A stretch of 64,000 nt of DNA from contig OZ316893.1 of the NCBI GenBank assembly GCA_973895155.1, forward strand, positions 14,446,001-14,510,000. Direction: 5' to 3'. This stretch comes from Marsupella aquatica. Lineage: Eukaryota > Marchantiophyta. The position numbers and the translations under genes were made by a program. This document shows, piece after piece, positions 56,691-64,000 of this stretch. Positions within the stretch are counted from its first letter, which is position 1, and each line of letters begins with the position of its first letter. The notes below the pieces were generated by a model, which worked only from the letters and a program-made list of their open reading frames with translations, ran no database searches and was not told the origin of the DNA.

Positions 56691-57359
56691 AGGACCACTT
56701 GTCACACCGCATGCACAAACCAGAGACCATTGACCTATAACTTAACACTTTGACTTGAACAGAGAGGATATTTACTTAAGATTTTGAATTATGACCAATT
56801 TTGGGTCCAGGGTTTAGGGTCAACAGTACATAACTTATCCTATTATGGCTGCACTAAGTACAATATCCTAATTTAAGAGGCTAGCAAGCTCACTTAAAAG
56901 TCTCCTTTCAAAGATTGGAATTAATGGGCCATGTGATAACCTGGAAAAAGTGATTTCTGCCTAACTTATTTGTCTCATTCACTATCATAGCCTATTTAGG
57001 ATGTATAAATTACAACCCTGATCACAGTGCTTGATACCAATCCTGTTCAAAAAATGCCTGTTTTACATGTCACGACTGTTATATGTGATTCAAATGCATT
57101 AAATCTTGTTGCAGATCTCCTTTGGTGAATCATAGCCACAAAATTGAGGTGTAGGTGGAGCTATTGTACGAGGGGATCAGTTTTTAGTGTGGGCTCAACA
57201 AACCAAAAAGTATGTCTACTCTGCACATGTGTGTGAACATTTCATTGCAGTAGCAATTGCCACTCTAGTCTATATGCTACACTGTACTTTTTGTACACTG
57301 CACTAAATTGTATTGTCTGTGCACTCTGCTAAATTGTACTATCTATCTCATGCGTAGGC

Positions 57360-58040
57360 ATGGCACGCCCTAAAATCCGAGCCAAGAAGCGGGGGACAGA
57401 GGTGAGCAACACAGGTGTAGTTGGGCCAGATGGTAGTAACTTCTCCGCAAGTCAGATTTTCCAGAAGGCAGCTCATTGTTGTGCCATTTGTGACGATGGT
57501 GGTGGCTTAGCCATATGTGAGGGCCCTTGCATGAGGCATTTCCACCTCAACCCGGAGTCTGACCTTGCTGCAGAAAACAACTGTCCAGGGGTGGGCCTCC
57601 CGTCAACACACCAGGGAGGCTGGATGTGCACTGATTGTTTGGAGAAGCAGGCTAAGTGTGCACAGTGTGGGAAGTTGGGGTCTTATGAGGGCTCTGTTGA
57701 TGCTCCACCACTTGTTAGGAAATGCCCTGACAGATATTGTGTGAGGTTCTTTTGTTTTTCATGTTTGTCCGATCTTGCCACAGCTTGCCCACTTCATAAG
57801 TGCAAGGCATGTGGTCAGCACGATGAAGATTTCTGGGTGGACATAGTCCACTGTGTTAGGTGTCCCACCATGTGGCACTTTCATTGTTTGAAGGAGCGTC
57901 AAGCAGAAGGCTATGCTTGTGACAGACACATCTATGATCACTCTGCACATGGTGTTGATCGATGGATCTTCTATTGTCATCGCCATGCCATAGATCCTAC
58001 TTTGCACACTCCCATGAGAGATCACATTTCTTGGCTTTGA
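57360..58040 (+). CDS. EDM2-like multi-PHD finger protein (short form)
   Basis: A 226-residue frame from ATG at 57,360. The first PHD (residues ~40-93) has CAICDDGGGLAICEGPCMRH with FH and C-x2-C, matching the atypical PHD of EDM2-family chromatin readers (CEG.CMR.FH). A second zinc cluster (CAQCGKLGS ~100-145) and a third (CKACGQHDED ... CVRCPTMWHFHC ~148-176) follow in the EDM2 order. The end, IFYCHRHAIDPTLHTPMRDH, also matches EDM2 after its PHD block. EDM2 proteins continue into a methyltransferase-like domain, absent here, so this is a truncated relative or a single retained exon. Such readers bind histone H3 tails in the nucleus. A basic NLS-like KKRG lies at residues 9-12. An acceptor-like TGCGTAG precedes the ATG, so upstream exons are possible. 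Confidence 0.65.
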   Translation: MARPKIRAKKRGTEVSNTGVVGPDGSNFSASQIFQKAAHCCAICDDGGGLAICEGPCMRHFHLNPESDLAAENNCPGVGLPSTHQGGWMCTDCLEKQAKCAQCGKLGSYEGSVDAPPLVRKCPDRYCVRFFCFSCLSDLATACPLHKCKACGQHDEDFWVDIVHCVRCPTMWHFHCLKERQAEGYACDRHIYDHSAHGVDRWIFYCHRHAIDPTLHTPMRDHISWL

Positions 58041-58638
58041 ACCTGAATAATGTACATGCATAGTGCACCTGATGTGGATACCTTGGAGATTGCAGACATT
58101 CCAATTTTGAGAAGAAGGACCTCTGTAGGAGAGGATGCTTAGGCAACAAGTACCCTAAGTTCATTACTTGTTCCTGGGTACATGCCTTCAAAAACTCCCC
58201 TTAAGCCTTCTAGGAACTTTTTTAACTCTGCAATCATTTTGATCACGACTTACATGACACTGCTTAAATTAAATCAGGACTTCTCATTATGAGCATATAA
58301 GTTACAAGGCTATTTAATTTGCGAGAATTCCCTTAAAGTGTACCAACATTTTGTATTCTCATTGAATGTCTGCCCATTTACAACATCTGTATGTGGCATC
58401 ACAAAACAATTGCACTTGTCACCTTCAATATTGTGAAGGCACATATTCAAACTATGAGGTGCATGCTTGCAGGTGTCTAGTACGTTTGTCCCAATATTTC
58501 TCCCGTTTGGAATCGGAGCAGAGACTCACCAGACGATTGGACTGGACCAAGTTATAAACGCAGCATTTTAAGGGCCCTCCGATTATCAGGTGAACGCATT
58601 ATCTTCCGGTCTGCAGTGATTAGGTGGCCCGTGTGTAC

Positions 58639-59487
58639 ATGGCCTCTAGGAAACGTACAAAGGTTGACCACCCGCCTCTGTTGGCTGGAATCAAAGCCAT
58701 TTTGATTCCTGGCCACTATGGGTTCACCCAAGTGAGTTGGCCAATCGTACAAAAACGATTCTCAGAGTTCCATGGGACTGAAGTCAAGGACATCACTCCA
58801 CAGACTACACATGTTGTTGCGGGGACATGGCTGGATGTGATGAACAAGTGGTCATGGTCCTTCATTGATTCTGCCATTACCAACCAAGGTCTAAAAGTAG
58901 TTGAAGTCTCTTGGCTGACCAATTCTGTTAAACATAGGTGTGTACAGAGTACTGAGCAATATGAGTTGTGGGAGAGTGAGGAGGCCACTGCAGAGGCTTT
59001 GGCTGAAAAGGAAGCCTATGAAGTAGCGGCAGAGAAACCCAACTTTGCTTCTGTCCAATATGGACCTGTTGTCAACATAGGACACCATCCTATGCGTGCA
59101 GATGCTATATTGAATGAGCATGGCAAGGAGAGAAATACCATTATGAAGGGGTTCAGTGTGGTATTTGCAGAAGAAGGAATTGGGGAGACTAAGTGCAGAC
59201 TGTACAAGTCTATAGTTGTTGAGCTAGGTGGGACAGTGGAGGAGAGTCTAACAGAAACCTCCACTCATGTTGTAGGTCTGTCATACATGAAAATATGCAG
59301 AAAATTCTTTAAGACAACAGTGCGTGATTTTGTCATGAACAACAATCTTTGGGTGCTTTCCCCTGATTGGCTTCTGGAATCAGCAACTAGAGGGAAGCGA
59401 CAGAATGCTTGGGACTTTGATATTTTTGAGGCCTGGCCCTCCAAGATTCAGCGGAGATGTATGCTTAGCAAAGGTGGGAGAGAGTGA
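58639..59487 (+). CDS. Tandem BRCT-domain protein
   Basis: A 282-residue frame from ATG at 58,639; an in-frame TAG lies at 58,621, so this is the first usable ATG unless a splice (GTCTGCAG| or GATTAG|) adds upstream sequence. The first BRCT spans ~10-105 (ITPQTTHVVAG ... VVEVSWLTNSVKH) and the second ~165-262 (LGGTVEESLTETSTHVV ... LWVLSPDWLLES). Each keeps the signature Trp of the third helix and the T-H-V-V strand. Such repeats bind phosphopeptides in DNA damage signalling and repair. A basic KRTK lies at the N-terminus. The frame is fully open over 849 nt. I cannot name a specific orthologue. It lies ~600 bp downstream of the PHD ORF on the same strand. Confidence 0.7.
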   Translation: MASRKRTKVDHPPLLAGIKAILIPGHYGFTQVSWPIVQKRFSEFHGTEVKDITPQTTHVVAGTWLDVMNKWSWSFIDSAITNQGLKVVEVSWLTNSVKHRCVQSTEQYELWESEEATAEALAEKEAYEVAAEKPNFASVQYGPVVNIGHHPMRADAILNEHGKERNTIMKGFSVVFAEEGIGETKCRLYKSIVVELGGTVEESLTETSTHVVGLSYMKICRKFFKTTVRDFVMNNNLWVLSPDWLLESATRGKRQNAWDFDIFEAWPSKIQRRCMLSKGGRE

Positions 59488-59627
59488 GGAGTAGGAGTCC
59501 CTCATATTTTTGTATAAATCACAATTTTGTAATAAATGTGATCCTTGAACTAACTCATCTTGTCATGGTTGGTCGCAGTTGAAGTGATTGTTGTTTCCTG
59601 CTGCGTGGGGTGTGACTGTGAATCTAC

Positions 59628-60199
59628 TTGCTGGGCTCTGTTTGGCTGAAGACTTTGGTGGGTATGCTGCCTCTTCCAGACCGTCAGGCCCTATGTAGGG
59701 TCCTCCTACGGGTTGCATCGTGCATGGCTACTGCTTGGGCTTACTTGTGTGGATTGGTAACCAGACAGAGTGTAGCTCCATCCGAGATAATGCCTACAGA
59801 CCTTGGATGTGTTGTGAATGCTGTGGTGAATGAGGATGCACAGTCGGAAGAGGACATTTACTTTTCAGCAGATGAGTTAGACAAGCACGATGCTGTAGGT
59901 GGTTCCTTGTTGCCTGATTTGGCAGATGATATAGTTCTTACACATGTCTGGCCGAGGGTTCTTGTGGTGTCTGGCGCACAAGATATCTGAAAATATAGAC
60001 TAATTAGTACCCAGTGGAGGGACTTGGTAGCAACATGTGCACCATGGAGGGCACTGCTGCCACTGCTTGTAGGCACGGATCGAAGACCACCATGGCATGA
60101 GCAGGGTTTAGACCTTGATGACTTAATGTACATGCCTGAGTACCTCAGGGCTGAGTGGCATCGACAACAGGATTGTGTGGGATGGCTCAGTGTCAGCTA
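59628..60199 (+). pseudogene. F-box-like ORF with one in-frame stop
   Basis: The frame begins near 59,628, passes a TGA at 59,988-59,990 and continues to TAG at 60,197-60,199. Around the stop it reads LPDLADDIVLTHVWPRVL ... then LISTQWRDLVATCAPWRALL, which has the layout of an F-box helix bundle (L-x-DDI...V..R ... S..WR.LV....W). F-box proteins recruit substrates to SCF ubiquitin ligases. No C-terminal substrate-binding repeats are visible. The sequence just past it turns into LTR-like DNA, so the gene may have been cut by the gypsy insertion. Confidence 0.45.
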
Positions 60200-60972
60200 G
60201 TGTAGAGAAACATGACATTCTTTCGTTTAGAAGAGGAAATAGTTAGGGAAAAAGTTTTAGTGCTATCAGAGTAGCTAGGTTTAGGGCACTTAAGTAAGAA
60301 GGGAAGCTTAGTAGAGGTAAGAGGGAATTTAGTTATGCAAAGTTATCTAGGGGTAAGCAAGTTACTATAGGAGGGGCAGGAAACTAGTCCGTCCTTAGTT
60401 ATAATAGGCGACTAAGTCGGGACCGAAAAATGACCCGACACCGGACATCTTATTTTTGGCTGATATTTCTCCCATGGGTGCTGGGAGGTCCCTAGGGAAC
60501 CCTGAAAAAGTATGAAGTCAAGTGGGGTCTTAACCTAGGAGTTATAAGTATTTTGGCAAAAATCAAAGTTACCAAATAGCGGGTCCCGGGAAAAATAGCT
60601 GATGGGTAAATGTAGGGGTTCCAAGTTTGGAAGTGGGTTAAGTATGGTCCCCTCTATCCCTAGAAACTTGTGGGACAACTTTGTCACACTTGGTTACTTT
60701 TTGGGAGCATCTCAAAGTTGAGAAGAATTTTGGAAGACATAAAGACTTGACCCTCTTTGCCTAATTTTAGAAAAGTTGTTATAGGGTTTTGTTTATATCT
60801 TAGTAAACCCGGACATAGTCCTATGTCCATAGAATCAGTGGAGCTACTCAGAAGTCCTTTTGGACTTATGTGTGAGTTTTGGAGGGGGGTCCAAAATCGC
60901 CCCAAAATGCTGTTTTTCCAAAAAAAAATGTATTTTTTTCTAAGTGTAAACCGCGTGGGCGACGATCACGCG

Positions 60973-61036
60973 GCGAGCACGAGGCAAGGAGGAGCGAGCA
61001 CGAGGCAAGGAGGAGCAAGCACGAGGCTGGTGAGGA
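60973..61036. repeat. 21-bp tandem repeat x3
   Basis: Units of GCGAGCACGAGGCAAGGAG plus GA at 60,973, 60,994 and 61,015, the last diverging after GAGGCTGG. Confidence 0.9.
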
Positions 61037-61129
61037 CGTCAAGCACCGGGAGGCTGTCCAAAGGTGCTGCATGATTACTTGAGGAATCAATTGAGCACAA
61101 GGGCGGCTGAATTGAAGGAAGGGCGGCTG

Positions 61130-61630
61130 AATTGAAATGGCTGCTGCTGATTGAAGAAGCTATGGCTGCTGAGAAGGAAAAGAGCTATGGCTGCAAATTA
61201 GGATCGCTGCTGGCTTTGAATTGGGAAGGCTGCTTGCTGCTATGACAGCTGCACACTAGATTAGAGGTGCTCCTACTAATCAGGCACGAGATGCTCATGA
61301 GAATTGGCTGGCTGCTGCCTTGATGCTGCTGAATTGAATGATGCTGCTGCTAGCTGCGAAATTGCAAAGGTGGGCAGCTACGAAATTGAGAAGAGAGACC
61401 TGCTTGACTGAGAAGGAATCAAGCTATGGTTGCTGCTGCTGTGCTTCAAATCTGCTGTTGTTGTGCTGTAAATGCGCTGATGTGACTGTGCTGCTAGCTG
61501 CGAAATTGACTGTGTTGCTAGCGGCAAAATTGAAGAGGTGGGCTAGCTGCGAAATTGACTAGTCTGGCTGTGAGCTATGGTGGCTGTGAAATTGAGGGGC
61601 TGGCGGCTGATCAGCTGGACTGCTGCACAA
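61130..61630. repeat. GCTG-rich simple-sequence region
   Basis: Irregular repeats of GGCTGCTG, GCTAGCTGCGAAATTG and GAGCTATGGCTGC. No conserved frame. Probably repeat expansion inside the U3 part of the flanking gypsy LTR. Confidence 0.65.
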
Positions 61631-62470
61631 GAAAGAATCCAATAGAGAATGCTGTGGTTTTAGATTGAATTCACGAGAGAGAAATGGCTGCAAACATTGC
61701 TGTCCTTACAATTTCTTCATAAGAAACATGAGTATAATGAGAGTGCTCTCCCCTCATGACACGTGGAATCCCCATAAGGGGCATGTAAGGTAAGTGTAAT
61801 CGGGCCGCCGCTTACACCCGCTTTACACCAAAAACAGGCCTTGGGAGAATGGGCATAACTTTGGCTAGAGGTATCCGTTGGGGCCCAAATTTTTTTGTGC
61901 TGAGTTAGGGGAAGATAAGGCACCCCCTGGTGAAGGTGGAACCCCAGAAAAGTAATCACTCAAATATATTTTTAACCGAGGCCACGAGGGAGTCCCGACA
62001 ACTTGCAAACCAAAGTCGGCATAGGGGAATGAATACCAGATTTAGGGGCTGACCTTTCTTGCACCCATACCACTTGAGTTAGGCTCTAGAGAAGGGTACT
62101 TACCTTTGGCCAAAGGTGTAAGGCCATCAAGTTAAGAAAAGTAAATATAGGGGGTAGTTTACTTAGGGTAGTAAAGGGGTTACAAGTAAAATAAGGCCAA
62201 CTTTGACTAGGCACAACTTGAGACTCACTCACTCTTTTTGCGAGCTTTCAAGTGGGTTGGTAAGCTGGTGAGGAGGACCATAAGTGGGAGTAGGTTTGGA
62301 AGTCAAAGCATACCACTCATGTGTGGCATATTCCAGGGCTTGGAAGGAGGCAAAATAGCAAGTAGTAGGGTGGGCTATGAACTATAGAGTTGGACTTTGT
62401 GTGTTAGGAGGACTTGGGGGAGGTATAGTTGGACCCCAGGTCAAGCTTGGTGTGATGTGGAAGGAGATAG

Positions 62471-62477
62471 TATATAA
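62471..62477 (+). promoter_or_regulatory. TATA box of the Ty3/gypsy LTR
   Basis: TATATAA in GATAGTATATAAGGAGG, about 985 bp upstream of gag and followed by a TTAGGGACCGGGAG start-like region ~30 bp on. A polyadenylation-type AATAAA lies at 62,627-62,632, giving the U3-R order expected in an LTR. Confidence 0.55.
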
Positions 62478-62734
62478 GGAGGAAGTTTTCATTTGTTAGG
62501 GACCGGGAGTCTCATCTCTTAAGTGAAATCTCTACCTTGCCAAGGTAGGGCTAAGCTTGAGAAAGGAGAGGTGGTCCATGCTTAGTGTGGAGAATGTGTA
62601 GTGAACTTTTGTTGTAAAGGTGATGCAATAAAAGGAGACTTACCAATCTTCATTGTGACCATTAAGTGTGAGTGCATTTGAAGTATATGAGAGCAAGAGA
62701 AGAGTCCATGCTATGGTATAATCTTGGTCTAAGC

Positions 62735-63035
62735 TTGAAGGGGATGTGCTAGTACAAAACCAAGGCCAAGGAGGCAAGGTTAAGGTATAGCATTACTTTG
62801 AGACTTAGAGAGGATTATAGCTTGAGGGTGGAAAGTACTTTGCTTGGTGTGTGGTGTTAACAAGAAGTAAGAACAAGAGGAAGAGTCCTTAGATAGAGGA
62901 GCCTTCTCTAGGGCTCAAAGGGGATGTGTGGACCCAAACCAAGGCCAGGGGGGCAAGGTTGAGGGGTAACACTACTTTGAGGGTCTTGAGGAGACTTAAG
63001 CTTGAAGAGGAAAGTACTTTGGGTTCTTGGGTGTT
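62735..63035. repeat. Tandem duplication (~180 bp x2) within R/U5
   Basis: AAGGGGATGTG, CCAAGGCCA, GGCAAGGTT, ATTACTTTGAG/ACTACTTTGAG and GGAAAGTACTTTG recur in order at about 62,739-62,850 and 62,918-63,030. Confidence 0.8.
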
Positions 63036-63332
63036 TGTGTGAGAATCTACTCTAAGGTGACAGCTTGGAGCGGAGATCCCCCTTGCTGATCCTTGGAGTA
63101 GAGGAGAGGGGAAGGGGTGAGTACAAAAGTAGTCAAGGGGACTACCTCTCTAGAAGTGGAGAGTTGAAACTACTTATGTATGGAGTGATTGGACATTGTA
63201 AGCACACTTCAGAAGTTTTGTCAATCCTTTGTGACCTGGTATGACATGGAGCAGGTATTAGGTAGTCTTTTGGGGAGAAAAGCCGCTTAAGCTCCTTGGC
63301 AAGTGTTTGACATAGAGTCCCACCCTTGTTTT

Positions 63333-63350
63333 TGGCGCCGCTGCCGGGGA
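63333..63350 (+). other. Primer-binding site (Asp-tRNA-like) of the Ty3/gypsy element
   Basis: TGGCGCCGCTGCCGGGGA matches the plant gypsy (Athila/Tat-like) primer site complementary to tRNA-Asp, with one T-to-C change in the usual GTTGCC. It separates the LTR from the gag leader. Confidence 0.85.
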
Positions 63351-63456
63351 CAACTCTTTACAGTTTTTGTTGGAGTGGAGCCACAAGACTTGGAGGTGTG
63401 TTTGCAGGTTTGCTGTTCAAGAGAAGAAGGGAGATAAGAAGGTGATTGTGAGTGGC

Positions 63457-64000
63457 ATGCCCACTACAAGGAGTCAAGCACTAAAAGAAGCCTCTCTTAG
63501 TTTCAACTTTGGTGACCAGTTGGAGCAACCAGATTGGGTGGACATTCATTTGCAAGCTGAAGCGGAACCTGGTGTAGGGTGGAGTGATACATCTTCTTCC
63601 ACTACCAACACAAGTGAAGATCAAGAAGCAGCCATGGTGGTGACTCAAAGAGCAAGATTTCAGTACAAGACATTCCATGGCAAGCCCAAGGAGGATCCTG
63701 ATGCTTGGTTGGAGGACTTCATTGGGACAGCCCAAGCCAATGGAGAGTTTGATATTAAGTTGACCACTTTGGCGGGGGTCTTGAGAGGAGAAGCAAGACC
63801 TTGGTTCAATAGCCTATCAAATGCCATCAAGAATGATTGGGATGCCTTCAAGCTAGCATTCTTGCAGGAGTTTAGGAAGGTGGGAGAAGAATCGGAAGCT
63901 CTGATCAAGATGGGAGAGATCAGAATGGGATCCAAGGAGTCAGTAAGGAGGTTTCTGCAAAGGTTTCAAAGGTTAGCTACCAAGCTTGACCCCAGACCAG
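63457..64000 (+). CDS. Ty3/gypsy gag (5' part, open at window edge)
   Basis: The frame opens with ATG at 63,457 and is open to the window end (181 codons). After a short acidic head it has a Retrotrans_gag domain: FHGKPKEDPDAWLEDF, then LRGEARPWFNSL, DWDAFKLAFLQEFRKVG and SVRRFLQRFQRLATKL. These are the capsid helices of plant gypsy gag. The primer site lies 107 bp upstream. No lesion was seen, so the element may be recent. Confidence 0.88.
   Translation, partial: MPTTRSQALKEASLSFNFGDQLEQPDWVDIHLQAEAEPGVGWSDTSSSTTNTSEDQEAAMVVTQRARFQYKTFHGKPKEDPDAWLEDFIGTAQANGEFDIKLTTLAGVLRGEARPWFNSLSNAIKNDWDAFKLAFLQEFRKVGEESEALIKMGEIRMGSKESVRRFLQRFQRLATKLDPRP

Larger units (their letters stand above)
60200..63330 (+). 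mobile_element. 5' LTR region of a Ty3/gypsy element (left edge uncertain)
   Basis: The region ends just before the primer-binding site at 63,333 and contains the LTR TATA box and AATAAA. The left edge cannot be fixed without the 3' LTR; it lies between the end of the F-box-like frame (60,199) and the TATA box. An LTR of up to ~3.1 kb is implied. Confidence 0.5.

Noticed and set aside
48787-60199. Helitron-mediated capture as a firm call
   Set aside because: No convincing 5' TC and 3' hairpin-CTRR pair could be identified by eye, so it is kept only as a hypothesis.

Overview
This window looks like nuclear DNA of a streptophyte, most likely a land plant with a repeat-rich genome. The exact lineage cannot be fixed from the sequence, but a spore-bearing group (bryophyte, lycophyte or fern) is plausible. 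The evidence is a plant-type ribosomal protein eL19 gene, a 26S proteasome RPT3 gene whose protein closely follows the plant form, GT-AG introns of about 100-700 bp, a plant-class 2-oxoglutarate dioxygenase pair, and plant-type Ty1/copia, Ty3/gypsy and LINE elements with plant tRNA primer-binding sites. There is no sign of bacterial operons.

Layout. 1-1,988 is the 5' end of a Ty1/copia element on the minus strand (LTR, initiator-Met tRNA primer site, open gag running off the left edge). 2,001-3,230 is a degenerate tandem array whose last unit merges into the promoter of RPL19 (3,442-4,161, plus). 6,242-6,733 is a glycoside hydrolase family 31 C-terminal fragment. Two copies of a ~6 kb segmental duplication (about 7,826-13,750 and 19,206-25,275) each carry one complete four-exon 2OG-Fe(II) dioxygenase gene on the minus strand. 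Between them lie a decayed LINE, a tRNA-like SINE candidate and several small tandem duplications. RPT3 (26,902-29,772, minus, six exons, all introns phase 0) is preceded by a duplicated leader and another tandem array.

30,500-48,700 is mostly mobile DNA: two members of one MITE family, a solo copia LTR with a perfect 5-bp target duplication, LINE fragments, a 3.8-kb 5'-truncated LINE with a perfect 14-bp target duplication, a GC-rich repeat block, an internally deleted LTR, and a GC-rich unrecognised transposon-like ORF (proline-rich head, coiled-coil tail) broken by stops and one frameshift.

48,800-60,200 holds host-type coding segments. On the minus strand, a multi-exon gene model joins a methyltransferase-motif-I-like segment to an FCP1/NIF-type HAD phosphatase domain. 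On the plus strand follow two unrecognised ORFs, an EDM2-like multi-PHD ORF, a tandem-BRCT ORF and an F-box-like ORF with a stop. 60,200-64,000 leads into a Ty3/gypsy element (LTR promoter, Asp-tRNA-like primer site, gag open at the right edge).

The two housekeeping genes (translation and proteolysis) and the two dioxygenases look intact. Most of the rest is transposon sequence or decaying gene pieces. The items most worth pursuing are the methyltransferase-like/HAD gene model, the cluster of chromatin and repair domain ORFs beside it, the promoter-like array feeding into RPL19, and the dioxygenase duplication.
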